DNA of 22,554 nucleotides from a virus, in IMG/VR virus record IMGVR_UViG_3300042523_000392, positions 1 through 22,554 of that record; one strand, given 5' to 3'. Both the position numbers and the translations under genes were made by a program. Position 1 is the first letter of the stretch. The number at the start of each line of letters is the position of its first letter. The notes beneath the pieces are model-generated. The model ran no database searches, was not told the origin of the DNA, and saw nothing but the letters and a program-made list of their open reading frames with translations. This document shows, piece after piece, positions 7,659 to 14,614 of the stretch.

Positions 7659-8534
7659 CTAGTTCCTATATCCATAGACGCGAATTGTTCCGCCTGTAAA
7701 AGTCCCAGCAGTACTAGCCAAAGTAAACGCAGTAAACGATGTATTTGCTGAATGTACACCCGAAGCATGTCCAAAAGCAGCATCGGGATGTGCAAGGTAT
7801 GCTGATGTTTCCATACGAGTGTGACGAGTTAAAAATGGGTTAAATAACTTAAAATGAGCATATGCATCGTTGCTTGAACCGCCACCAACCCAAGTAAAGG
7901 CAGACTGCACAGTACTTGCCGCTAAAGGCGTTGAATTATTGGAAACATAGACAAGAGTAGTTCTATAGTTTGCATTTGCTGAACCAAGTTGACAAGTAAA
8001 TTGAGCATCAATTGTTGCTAACGATGTACCTGTATAAATAATCTCATAATTATCATATGCCGAACTAAATGCATCAGAAACAACAACAGAACTAGCCGTA
8101 CCTGTTACTGCTTGACTTTTTACTAACACCATTCCTGGTGCAAGACTAGATGACATGTTAGTAACAAGGTTGCCGTAAGTAATCTTACTAGAAGCCGTAG
8201 CACTAGCAGGATTATCAACCACAGGAAACACATCATCCGAAGTCAACGAAGTAACCGCACTCAAAGCAGTCACCTGACTAGGTTGCAACGCCCCAGCAAT
8301 ATCCGTAGCGTTACCCACCTCAACCCATGCTGTTCCAACATAGGCAAATAGGCGACCAGTGTCTGTTTCATACCAAAGATCGTTTGCGTTAGGCGAAGAT
8401 GGGGGCGCATCAGATGCGCGTAAAACTGGGCTAGTACCATAAGCAGACCAATAGGTACTATTCCACTGCCAGGTCTTACCACCAGCGGTGTAGAGGTCAC
8501 CTGCGGTAGGGCTATTTGGGAAGTCAATTGCCAT
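7659..8534 (-). CDS. Tail fibre protein (291 aa)
   Basis: The N-terminal module (IDFPNSPTAGDLYTAGGKTW, then QWNSTYWSAY) is shared with the 412-residue fibre. A second short module (NDLWYETDTGRLFAYVGTAW) recurs in neighbouring fibre genes. A Ser/Thr/Ala/Val-rich region (about 75-150) looks like a shaft. The C-terminal half is a beta-sandwich-like tip (DNYEIIYTGTSLATIDAQF, later FTAFTLASTAGTFTGGTIRV, ending YGYRN) of a kind common in phage fibres; I infer receptor contact. Start ATG at 8534 overlaps the upstream stop. Nothing suggests an enzyme such as a depolymerase. Confidence 0.87.
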   Translation of the reverse strand: MAIDFPNSPTAGDLYTAGGKTWQWNSTYWSAYGTSPVLRASDAPPSSPNANDLWYETDTGRLFAYVGTAWVEVGNATDIAGALQPSQVTALSAVTSLTSDDVFPVVDNPASATASSKITYGNLVTNMSSSLAPGMVLVKSQAVTGTASSVVVSDAFSSAYDNYEIIYTGTSLATIDAQFTCQLGSANANYRTTLVYVSNNSTPLAASTVQSAFTWVGGGSSNDAYAHFKLFNPFLTRHTRMETSAYLAHPDAAFGHASGVHSANTSFTAFTLASTAGTFTGGTIRVYGYRN

Positions 8535-9229
8535 TATGCGCTACCTCCATCTAAAGTTGCGTAGTTTGGCGCGCTTGTGTCAATCCAGTATGAGTCATAA
8601 TACACAAGAAGGTTGCCAGTATCAGATTTAAACCACAAGTTTCCTGATGATGGCGAACCTGGCGCAGTGTCAGATACTGCCATAACTCCAGAGGCACCCG
8701 TTTCGCCTGCTAAATGGACACTAAAAGATGGGTCAAAGTCTGGTGTCCCAACAGTTACATCAGGGGCAACAGACATATAGTAAGAACCAGAAAAGAAAGA
8801 AATAGCGTAACAAGTACCAAGTATGTAATTACTTGAATCCTCTTCCACCCGTACATAATCGCCAGACGCAAATGCTCCGACGCTACTAACCTTAAAACTC
8901 CAATCGCCAGATTCAGGGTCTTCTTCTGCTAATTCTGCCGTGCCAATAACATAACCAAGACCTTGTGCACCAGTTGGGCCAGTTGCTCCTGTAGGGCCAA
9001 CAGGACCAGTTGTATTTACCCAATTAGTCCCGTTGTACACCAATAATTGGTCTGTAGCAACAGAGGTAATAACAACATCTGTAAGGTCGTTTAATGCCGC
9101 TACTGCTGATCCACCGACAGAAGCCGCCCCAAACTTAGTTCCGTTATATACAAGGGCATCACCATTAGAGGCTCCTGCTGTATCAATTTCAACCCCCTTA
9201 ACAAAGAGGGACTTTAGAAAGTTAGCCAC
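8534..9229 (-). CDS. Tail fibre protein with short collagen-like segment (231 aa)
   Basis: The protein starts MANFLKSLFVKGVEIDTAG and has two LVYNGT-type repeats (26-31 and 63-70), then a collagen-like run of five Gly-X-Y triplets (GPVGPTGATGPTGAQG, 75-90), which normally forms a trimeric stalk. The C-terminal part contains the module GNLWFKSDTGNLLVYYDSYW shared with the next fibre. The start is GTG at 9229, preceded by AAAGGA. Its place directly after the long 413-residue fibre suggests a shaft or connector part of the tail fibre. The collagen block is short, so the stalk would be only a few nanometres long. Confidence 0.87.
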   Translation of the reverse strand: MANFLKSLFVKGVEIDTAGASNGDALVYNGTKFGAASVGGSAVAALNDLTDVVITSVATDQLLVYNGTNWVNTTGPVGPTGATGPTGAQGLGYVIGTAELAEEDPESGDWSFKVSSVGAFASGDYVRVEEDSSNYILGTCYAISFFSGSYYMSVAPDVTVGTPDFDPSFSVHLAGETGASGVMAVSDTAPGSPSSGNLWFKSDTGNLLVYYDSYWIDTSAPNYATLDGGSA

Positions 9230-9249
9230 TGTTGTCCTTTAATGACAGA

Positions 9250-10491
9250 TTAAGCAAGAATGACGACTCGGTACTGGTTTGAAGTGGGGGCAGTGGCAAA
9301 ATATACAGTTGTTGTAGAACTGGTATTAACAATATCAGCGTACACAACTTCTCCTGTGGAAACTTCATATACCGATACGGAAATGTCTGCGGTGCCAAGC
9401 CCATGGGTAAGTGCATAAGAAGTGGCGCTAGTGGCTAAGGTTTCAGCATGCTTCTTCTTTGTCCAAACTGGTGCGCTTGCTCCTGCGGTAAGTACATGTC
9501 CTGAAGTTCCTAACCCAAGGGTGCTTGTTGTTGCAGAACCAGTCTGATAAACAATTGAACCAGCGGCACCACCAGTAACATTGGTGGCAGTTGTAGCAGT
9601 TGAGGCATTGCCCGTGTACTCAGTTGCTGATAATACCTGGGTACCAGCAATTTTAAGTACTTTGCCTGCCGCAAGATCAAGGTTCTCAGAAGAAGTCCAT
9701 GAACTGGTTGCAGACACCCAGTTCCAGGTTTTGTCTCCATCTACACCACCTGCAACAGTGATACCTCCACCATTTGCGGTGCTGTTGGTTGGAGTAGTTA
9801 CTGAACCCAGGACAATGTTTAGATCGTCTACGGTGACAGTAGTGCTATTAATAGTAGTGGTAGTACCGTTGACCACCAAGTCACCAGCGATTGTGGTGGT
9901 GCTATTGGAAGCACCAATATTGACCGCAGTAGCCGCACCAGCAAAGTTGACAGTAGCAACTGTGGTGTTAAGCAAGTCAAAGGAAGAAGAGCCAGTTGTC
10001 AAACTGGTGGTAATGGCTGGTGAGGTGCCAAAAACAAGAGCACCAGAACCAGTCTCATCTGAAATGACACCAGCAAGGGCAGATGAGGTAGTAGCCGCAA
10101 ACTGCCCAAGGGTTCCAGAAGTTACAGCCACTCCCGTGACTGCACCAACGCTTGCGTTGACACTACTAACACCAGTACTTGAAGTTAGGTAGGTAGCGGT
10201 GTCAACTGACCAATTACTAGCACCATCGGTTTTAAGGAAGCCTGCGGTACCCGTGAGGGCGGCAATAGCCGTGAGGTCAGCATCTGCTGGTTGCCAAGTT
10301 CCTGATGCACCAGATGAGAGTTCTACCCAGGCGCTACCGTTGTAGTACTTAAGTTTATTTAACCCGCTGGCGGTATCAAAATATAAGCCACCTAGTTTTG
10401 CACTAGCGGCTGGGGCGGTACCAGTGTTATGAATTACAATATTCTGTAGTTCATTACCAGTTAGATCAATATTTGTAAGAAACTTAGACAT
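9250..10491 (-). CDS. Long tail fibre protein (413 aa)
   Basis: The protein starts MSKFLTNIDLTGNELQN and then GLYFDTASGLNKLKYYNGSA, a module that resembles those in three other fibre genes here. The core is highly Thr/Ser/Ala-rich beta repeats (DLTAIAALTGTAGFLKTDG; GDLVVNGTTTTINSTTV; TEYTGNASTATTATNVTGG), the standard shaft of phage long fibres. The C-terminal 70 residues (ATSATSYALTHGLGTADISV, then SVYEVSTGEVVYADI, ending QYRVVILA) form the characteristic end domain. The start is ATG at 10491 with GAGGT upstream. It is the first and longest of the pure fibre genes in transcription order, so it may be the tail-proximal part. Confidence 0.9.
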   Translation of the reverse strand: MSKFLTNIDLTGNELQNIVIHNTGTAPAASAKLGGLYFDTASGLNKLKYYNGSAWVELSSGASGTWQPADADLTAIAALTGTAGFLKTDGASNWSVDTATYLTSSTGVSSVNASVGAVTGVAVTSGTLGQFAATTSSALAGVISDETGSGALVFGTSPAITTSLTTGSSSFDLLNTTVATVNFAGAATAVNIGASNSTTTIAGDLVVNGTTTTINSTTVTVDDLNIVLGSVTTPTNSTANGGGITVAGGVDGDKTWNWVSATSSWTSSENLDLAAGKVLKIAGTQVLSATEYTGNASTATTATNVTGGAAGSIVYQTGSATTSTLGLGTSGHVLTAGASAPVWTKKKHAETLATSATSYALTHGLGTADISVSVYEVSTGEVVYADIVNTSSTTTVYFATAPTSNQYRVVILA

Positions 10492-10497
10492 GATACC

Positions 10498-10923
10498 TCA
10501 CGATAAATAGGCTTTTCCACCAAAGGAAGCGTTGAATGATACGGTTACAATGTTTTGTGATACATAGTTTACATCACCTATTACATAGTTGCCCCCGCTA
10601 TCCACTACGGATACGGCAGGGAAAAACCCAAGGTTATGTGTAATTGTCCAAGTTGTAGACGAAGTTATTTGGTTATGCGTGTAATTACCACCAACTGGTA
10701 GAACAAAATTAAGAGTTTGAGACGGCGCTGTACCAGTAAGTGTTACCGCAGGAGCAGGTCCAGAAACGACTGTACCAACCGTTAGAACATTAGGTGGCCC
10801 AGCCACACCAGGGTCGTGTATCTCCAGCAGACGATCAGCGGGTTCTGAGACCACTGAGTCTGTCTTAGTGCGGGTAACCGTAATAAATGTGCCCGCGGGC
10901 TTGGATACCTCTACAGTGCTCAT
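10498..10923 (-). CDS. Tail/baseplate-associated protein (141 aa)
   Basis: The C-terminal part (SSTTWTITHNLGFFPAVSVV, DSGGNYVIGDVNYV, VTVSFNASFGGKAYLS) is a well-known end domain of phage fibre and virion proteins. The N-terminal part has a Pro/Val-rich disordered region and a beta repeat. I take the ATG at 10923, which forms an ATGA overlap with the upstream stop; a frame upstream to 10983 stays open but would overlap the neighbouring gene by 64 nt. The family is usually structural and near fibre genes; a connector between baseplate and fibre is a reasonable inference. Confidence 0.82.
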   Translation of the reverse strand: MSTVEVSKPAGTFITVTRTKTDSVVSEPADRLLEIHDPGVAGPPNVLTVGTVVSGPAPAVTLTGTAPSQTLNFVLPVGGNYTHNQITSSTTWTITHNLGFFPAVSVVDSGGNYVIGDVNYVSQNIVTVSFNASFGGKAYLS

Positions 10924-11657
10924 GCTGGGGGCGTAGACACCGCTTGCTGGACAAATAGCGTTCCCGATGCGAGGTTGTCCCAATCTCCAGCGGAGTCCTT
11001 AACGAACAGGTCAAATGAGTGATTACCAGCGGGAATGCTGTTCTTATCAGAAATATGAATTTCTAAGGTAGCGCCAGCCTTGGGTGCAATGTAACCACGA
11101 CGATTAGCCGTTAGCGCAAGAATGGTAGCCTCATTGGGAGCGGTGGCATACCAGCGTAGGTCTAGGACCGTAGTACCTGCGGCGTCTTTTGCCTGCATAT
11201 ATGCGTCTGTGACTGCAATAATGACACCATCTGCATCGCGCCAAGTAAAATTACGGCGGAAGTCCACATACTGTTTGAATCTGATCTCCATTTTTTGTGA
11301 GTCCTCCGAAGGCGTAATGTCATCCGATTCTGATACTGAGATAATCCCGCGGATAACTGGTTGGGTAGTTGTGGATGATTGACCAGTGTAATAAACCAAG
11401 CGGTTACAGGTAGCAATAACATCAAATTCAAGATCACCAACTGGTAATTCTCGTGTCTGTTCGGCAGTCAGGCAGATGAATATTTCACCCTTATTTGTAA
11501 GGTTTATGTCAAACTCAACAATGCTGGCGTCACTGGTTTTGATTGACCCACGGGCCTCCTGTACCTTTACGAGTCGTCGCGTACGGCGGTCTTTGACGAC
11601 AACGAGCCGTTCCCACGGCAAACCTTTAGTAAGTGTATATGCGGCCCGATTCGTCAT
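10920..11657 (-). CDS. Phage virion protein with two similar beta domains (245 aa)
   Basis: The protein starts MTNRAAYTLTKGLPWERLVV and appears to hold two beta-sandwich units: 1-105 (with GEIFICLTAEQTRELPVGDL then EFDVIATCNRLVYY) and about 125-240 (with ATILALTANRRGYIAPKAG then IPAGNHSFDLFVKDSAGDW). Both follow the plan of a short strand, a cross-strand with LTA, then a P-x-G turn and an FD-x-x-V strand, so an internal duplication is plausible. This pattern is seen in upper-baseplate and fibre-connector proteins; I infer a structural role at the tail tip. The start at 11657 has GAGGT about 10 nt upstream. Confidence 0.82.
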   Translation of the reverse strand: MTNRAAYTLTKGLPWERLVVVKDRRTRRLVKVQEARGSIKTSDASIVEFDINLTNKGEIFICLTAEQTRELPVGDLEFDVIATCNRLVYYTGQSSTTTQPVIRGIISVSESDDITPSEDSQKMEIRFKQYVDFRRNFTWRDADGVIIAVTDAYMQAKDAAGTTVLDLRWYATAPNEATILALTANRRGYIAPKAGATLEIHISDKNSIPAGNHSFDLFVKDSAGDWDNLASGTLFVQQAVSTPPA

Positions 11658-11671
11658 GGTCTAATGATACC

Positions 11672-11842
11672 TCATTCATCATCATCAGGGGTAAGTACTC
11701 CTGCCATATGAAACAACAATGATACTACTGAAATAACTACACCAAGGTCACGAGTTGACCCTGAGAGGGTAATAAGAACTAATCCAGTACCTCCAAGGGT
11801 CCAGGCCAATCCTGATGATTCTTTCCATAATTTCTTAAACAT
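11672..11842 (-). CDS. 56-residue membrane protein
   Basis: The frame runs from ATG at 11842 to TGA at 11672-11674, starting 2 nt after the stop of the Thr-rich gene. The product starts MFKKLWKESSGLAWTLGG and has two likely membrane helices (about 13-27 and 33-48) separated by a short turn with GSTRD, then an acidic tail (PDDDE). A basic start, two short helices and an acidic tail are compatible with a small holin or antiholin, but also with a membrane-bound accessory. The tight spacing suggests that it is made together with the secreted Thr-rich protein. Confidence 0.75.
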   Translation of the reverse strand: MFKKLWKESSGLAWTLGGTGLVLITLSGSTRDLGVVISVVSLLFHMAGVLTPDDDE

Positions 11843-11844
11843 GG

Positions 11845-13125
11845 TTACTGCTTTCGGGTCACTGGGGCGGGCATTGCGAATATGACTGCTGTTGCCGCGA
11901 CTATTGCTCGTCGTGCCCCTACTGAGACTGCTGATCCCGTTGGCACATAATTATCAAATTGTCCTCCGAACACATTAATCTGATCCTGGAATTCTTCTTT
12001 TACATCGTCAGGGGCATCTGTTAGTGCTTCTGAGAGAGCCGAAGCCTGTTCATCAGATAGTTCACTCGGGACGATGGCATCAATAAGTTGCGTTACTTGC
12101 TCATCGGATAGTTCGCTAAGTACTTCTTCGCTAAAGACAGCGGAGATTGATTCCTCGGTTAATTCACCTATATCAATAGATTCTACTAGATTAGTGATTT
12201 CTTCATCAGATAATTCGTCAATTGACGAAACTAGTTCATCTGCTAATTGGTTAATTTCTTCAGTTGTGGGGTTATCAGGTATAACTGTTTCTTCTTCAGG
12301 TACGGTCGTTATAGGTGGCTCTGTACTCTCTGGAATCTCTGGAATCGTCGTAGGTGCAGATGTAACAGTCGGGGGCACACTCGTGCTTGATGTTGTCAGG
12401 GGTGTCGGGAAAAAGGGACTTAAAGTGGTTGTAGGAGTCAGAGAAGTTTGAGGGACCTCCACAGTACCAACAGATTGGCTCGTCGTAGGCATTGTAGAAG
12501 GAGCCACAGTAACCGCAACAGTAGTGCTCGTAATCTCCGTAGTAGTTGGGGAGTTTGTTGTCGTTGAGACTTCCGTAGTTGTCGTTGCCTCGGTGGTCGG
12601 AACTTCCGTTACAGGCACAGTCGTTGTTGGGGCAATAGTAGTACTCGTCGTCGTCGTTGAAGTTGTGGATGTTGTAGTTGGGACCCATGTTGTAGTCGTC
12701 TCCGGAATAGTGGTCGTTGTATTTACGGGATTGCCATTAAATGATAACTCATATTGAATGTTCCAAACAACGCCGTCACGCCAAACATCTGGTTCCCAGC
12801 AACAAGTACCTGCTCGTAAGCGGTAGTTACCTGCTGGTACTTCTAAGTCAATATTAGATTGAAGACCAATGTAATCATCATTAGAAATGATTAATTCCCC
12901 AGTATCGTCGTTGTACAACCAAAGTTGGGGGTCTGACTCAAATCCAGGTGACTGATATGTTTGTGCCAAGAACTGGGTTGGTTCTGAGTATGAAAACCAG
13001 AAGTCGGTAATTTCCGTAATTATTGGGTTCGTATCAGCCTTAGCCGATGGTACCGGAAATATTGCGATGGCTATTAAAGCCCACTGTAGTGATTGTGTGA
13101 TGCGCCGAAATACGGCGCGCTTCAC
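11845..13125 (-). CDS. Secreted Thr-rich mucin-like protein with C-terminal hydrophobic anchor (426 aa)
   Basis: Residues 1-30 are a signal peptide: basic KRAVFRR, hydrophobic ALIAIAIFPVP, then AKA before Asp31, a good signal-peptidase I site. Residues 31-130 form a beta domain resembling PPC/DVUA0089-type modules (DPQLWLYNDDTGELIISNDD, then VPAGNYRLRAG). Residues 135-290 are almost entirely Thr/Ser/Pro/Val, a long extended and perhaps glycosylated stalk. Residues 290-390 are acidic helical repeats built on ELSDEQ-L. The end has a hydrophobic stretch (AIVAATAVIFAMPAPV, about 407-422) then RKQ, a likely membrane anchor. Start is GTG at 13125, GTGA-overlapping the upstream gene. It is not a normal fibre; exposure on the infected cell surface is my inference. 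Thr/Val/Pro linkers are typical of actinobacterial surface proteins. Confidence 0.9.
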   Translation of the reverse strand: MKRAVFRRITQSLQWALIAIAIFPVPSAKADTNPIITEITDFWFSYSEPTQFLAQTYQSPGFESDPQLWLYNDDTGELIISNDDYIGLQSNIDLEVPAGNYRLRAGTCCWEPDVWRDGVVWNIQYELSFNGNPVNTTTTIPETTTTWVPTTTSTTSTTTTSTTIAPTTTVPVTEVPTTEATTTTEVSTTTNSPTTTEITSTTVAVTVAPSTMPTTSQSVGTVEVPQTSLTPTTTLSPFFPTPLTTSSTSVPPTVTSAPTTIPEIPESTEPPITTVPEEETVIPDNPTTEEINQLADELVSSIDELSDEEITNLVESIDIGELTEESISAVFSEEVLSELSDEQVTQLIDAIVPSELSDEQASALSEALTDAPDDVKEEFQDQINVFGGQFDNYVPTGSAVSVGARRAIVAATAVIFAMPAPVTRKQ

Positions 13126-13304
13126 TTCTTCTTTTCTAAGAAGGATGCAATGTTGGGGTTACCGATAAGGGTAGACGCCCATGCCATTACAGCAGATAAT
13201 GCAGGCATAAGGATAACGGCGAATTCAGGATTATTGCGGAAGCAATATGCGATAAGTCCTAGGACTGCGCCCTTACCTGTCTGGTCAGCGATTTGGTTTT
13301 TCAT
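13122..13304 (-). CDS. Holin-like small membrane protein (60 aa)
   Basis: The product starts MKNQIADQTGKGAVLGLIAY and has a hydrophobic core (AVLGLIAYCF; FAVILMPALSAVMAWASTLI) giving one or two membrane segments, ending in a basic EKKK. Size and shape fit a small holin. It overlaps the upstream 92-residue gene by 20 nt and the downstream Thr-rich gene by 4 nt, a layout like paired holin/antiholin genes. The peptidase that would need it lies about 9 kb downstream, so the role is inferred from shape only. Confidence 0.75.
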   Translation of the reverse strand: MKNQIADQTGKGAVLGLIAYCFRNNPEFAVILMPALSAVMAWASTLIGNPNIASFLEKKK

Positions 13305-13563
13305 TCCTGTCCTCCAAGTGTGTGTTAAAGCGGTTCTCTAAACGGTTTTGATCCTCACGAAGATACTTTACATCTACTTTTACTTCAGTAACGCTCGTGT
13401 GGGTATCAACAATCTTATCAGACAACTGATCTAACTTATGTTGAACGATGGCGTGATCCTTGGCATTACTCCTAGTAAATTGAGTAATCAAAGCAATTAA
13501 GATGCCACCAACTGCGGTAACTACTGAGGCTTGTACAACTTCTGATACGCCGAATGCAAACAT
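13285..13563 (-). CDS. Membrane protein with coiled coil, holin/XhlA-like (92 aa)
   Basis: A single hydrophobic helix near the N-terminus (about 7-28, VVQASVVTAVGGILIALITQ) is followed by a charged helical region with heptad-like hydrophobics (HKLDQLSDKIVDTHTSVTEV, then VKYLREDQNRLENRF). One membrane helix plus a coiled coil recalls hemolysin XhlA and other holin partners, although in XhlA the membrane helix is usually C-terminal, so the order is reversed. The start is ATG at 13563, directly downstream of the 52-residue gene (stop at 13567-13569). Pairing with the 60-residue holin candidate is likely. Confidence 0.78.
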   Translation of the reverse strand: MFAFGVSEVVQASVVTAVGGILIALITQFTRSNAKDHAIVQHKLDQLSDKIVDTHTSVTEVKVDVKYLREDQNRLENRFNTHLEDRNEKPNR

Positions 13564-13566
13564 GAC

Positions 13567-13725
13567 TTAACGGGAAACGGTGAGTGTCACAGACCACGAG
13601 TTGGGTCCAACTGGGTAGGTACTCATCACTACGACATTCCGCCAACCCTCAGCCTTGGCTCGGCGCATCGCAATAGAGCGCACATCGCCAATATATGGGG
13701 TATTAATGTCGTAGGTGATGATCAT
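13567..13725 (-). CDS. 52-residue hypothetical protein
   Basis: The frame runs from ATG at 13725 to TAA at 13567-13569. The product starts MIITYDINTPYIGDVRSIAM and continues with a basic helix (RRAKAEGWRNVVVMS) and a final strand (SWSVTLTVSR), a small alpha/beta shape. No Shine-Dalgarno is visible, but a TATACT box about 15 nt upstream lies at the centre of an imperfect palindrome, suggesting its own regulated promoter. No family was recognised. Confidence 0.65.
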   Translation of the reverse strand: MIITYDINTPYIGDVRSIAMRRAKAEGWRNVVVMSTYPVGPNSWSVTLTVSR

Positions 13726-13728
13726 AAG

Positions 13729-13757
13729 TTATAGCAGGTCAGTATAACCTGTTATAA
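13729..13757 (-). promoter_or_regulatory. Imperfect palindrome around a -10-like box: candidate operator/promoter
   Basis: Two 11-nt arms (13729-13739 and 13747-13757) pair with one mismatch around a 7-nt centre containing TATACT on the minus strand (13741-13746). It lies between the stop of the 79-residue gene and the ATG of the 52-residue gene. A dimeric repressor could cover the -10 box; the RNA could also fold. It is not a normal terminator because no U-run follows. Confidence 0.5.
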
Positions 13758-13758
13758 A

Positions 13759-13998
13759 TCAGTAAGACCGATGATCCCGCAACCATTGATCAGCAGCATC
13801 TCCGTAACCCTCAGGGTCACCGTCTACTACTGGTACGGCTCCGTACTGGTCCTGCATTTCAACGGCTTCCTGTTCGGTAACATTGCGACCAGTGAATGCC
13901 TTACGAGCCGATCCGCGACGAGCAGATGAACGCATGTCTTCAACGCCGTGCATCCATACGCGGGCTGTAGTGTCTTGTCCTCTATGATTCATTACCAT
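13759..13998 (-). CDS. Small hypothetical protein (79 aa)
   Basis: The ATG at 13998 has GGAGG 7 nt upstream. The product is polar, with a basic N-terminal third (MVMNHRGQDTTARVWMHG, SSARRGSARKAF) and an acidic C-terminal half (GDPEGYGDAADQWLRDHRSY). No membrane segment or known motif is seen. Its Shine-Dalgarno region lies within an inverted repeat (14000-14030), so expression may be controlled. Confidence 0.7.
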   Translation of the reverse strand: MVMNHRGQDTTARVWMHGVEDMRSSARRGSARKAFTGRNVTEQEAVEMQDQYGAVPVVDGDPEGYGDAADQWLRDHRSY

Positions 13999-13999
13999 T

Positions 14000-14030
14000 A
14001 TAAAACCTCCGTGTTTCGGTATGGTTTTAT
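14000..14030 (-). promoter_or_regulatory. Inverted repeat spanning promoter -10 and ribosome-binding site
   Basis: Eight-nt arms (14000-14007, 14023-14030) and an inner CCG/CGG pair (14009-14011, 14017-14019) enclose the GGAGG site of the 79-residue gene. A TAAAAT box (14029-14034 on the minus strand) overlaps the outer arm. If transcription starts about 7 nt past it, only the inner part would be in the RNA, so a DNA-level operator is as likely as an RNA hairpin. Confidence 0.4.
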
Positions 14031-14046
14031 TTTACACGATATATCA

Positions 14047-14610
14047 CTACCGTGGGTTAAACATAAATGAACCAGTATCGCCAATACCCGCTCGTTCAGC
14101 AAATACTGGTGAAGTTCGCCGTATGCCTGGTACAGGTACTAATCCTTGTATTGGTTTTGATGTTTGCCTTGGTCGGGGTGTCCAAAGACCTGGCTGGCTT
14201 GGGGTGTGGATAATAGAAGTTGGATCATCCTCAGTACCAGCCTGCCCTGCTCTTAGGATAAGACGATGTGCCCGTGACATTTCTGTAGATGAGGGCATAG
14301 CAATTGGGTGACCCATAAGAAATGTATTTCGTGATTTTTGTCCAGTAGTGGAGTTCCAATGATCCGCTAACTGAGTTGCATCTATCCTAATACGGGGAAA
14401 CTCAACAGAAGAACGAGAAACTGATCCAAAATACCGATGCTCACCTGTATCGTCTTTGGCTAATACTGAGAATAATGGCGAACCATGTTCCTTCATGTAT
14501 TTAACTCCAGATGAGCCAGAGTCTTTATGAACTTGAACCTCAGAACCAGCGTGAGTATTGACTACTTCATCCCAATCAATAATACGCTTTGGTATTTTTC
14601 TCTTAGCCAT
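14047..14610 (-). CDS. Hypothetical protein (187 aa)
   Basis: The ATG at 14610 is preceded by GGAGG inside a perfect 7-bp hairpin. The product starts MAKRKIPKRIIDWDEVV, contains beta-like segments (EHRYFGSVSRSSVEFPRIRI) and a conserved-looking stretch QKSRNTFLMGHPIAMPS followed by TEMSRAHRLILRAGQA, and ends in a Pro/Arg-rich probably disordered tail (about 130-187). No enzyme motif was recognised. Its position downstream of the ART-like gene and among accessory genes suggests host interaction more than structure, but this is weak. Confidence 0.75.
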   Translation of the reverse strand: MAKRKIPKRIIDWDEVVNTHAGSEVQVHKDSGSSGVKYMKEHGSPLFSVLAKDDTGEHRYFGSVSRSSVEFPRIRIDATQLADHWNSTTGQKSRNTFLMGHPIAMPSSTEMSRAHRLILRAGQAGTEDDPTSIIHTPSQPGLWTPRPRQTSKPIQGLVPVPGIRRTSPVFAERAGIGDTGSFMFNPR

Positions 14611-14614
14611 ATAG

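Noticed and set aside
9581-10192. 203-codon plus-strand frame rich in Val, Thr and Pro
   Set aside because: It is antisense to the 413-residue fibre gene; the repetitive Thr/Ser/Ala codons of that gene leave the opposite frame free of stops. No ribosome-binding site or family motif.
10924-10983. Longer N-terminus for the 141-residue tail gene
   Set aside because: It would overlap the preceding gene by 64 nt, whereas the ATG at 10923 makes the usual ATGA overlap.
12296-12688. Minus-strand frame rich in Asn, Asp, Tyr and Cys
   Set aside because: It overlaps the Thr-rich stalk gene in another frame; its odd composition comes from ACN-repeat codons read out of phase.
13122-13563. Programmed frameshift between the two overlapping holin-type genes
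   Set aside because: The 20-nt overlap has normal starts on both genes and I saw no slippery heptamer with a following structure.
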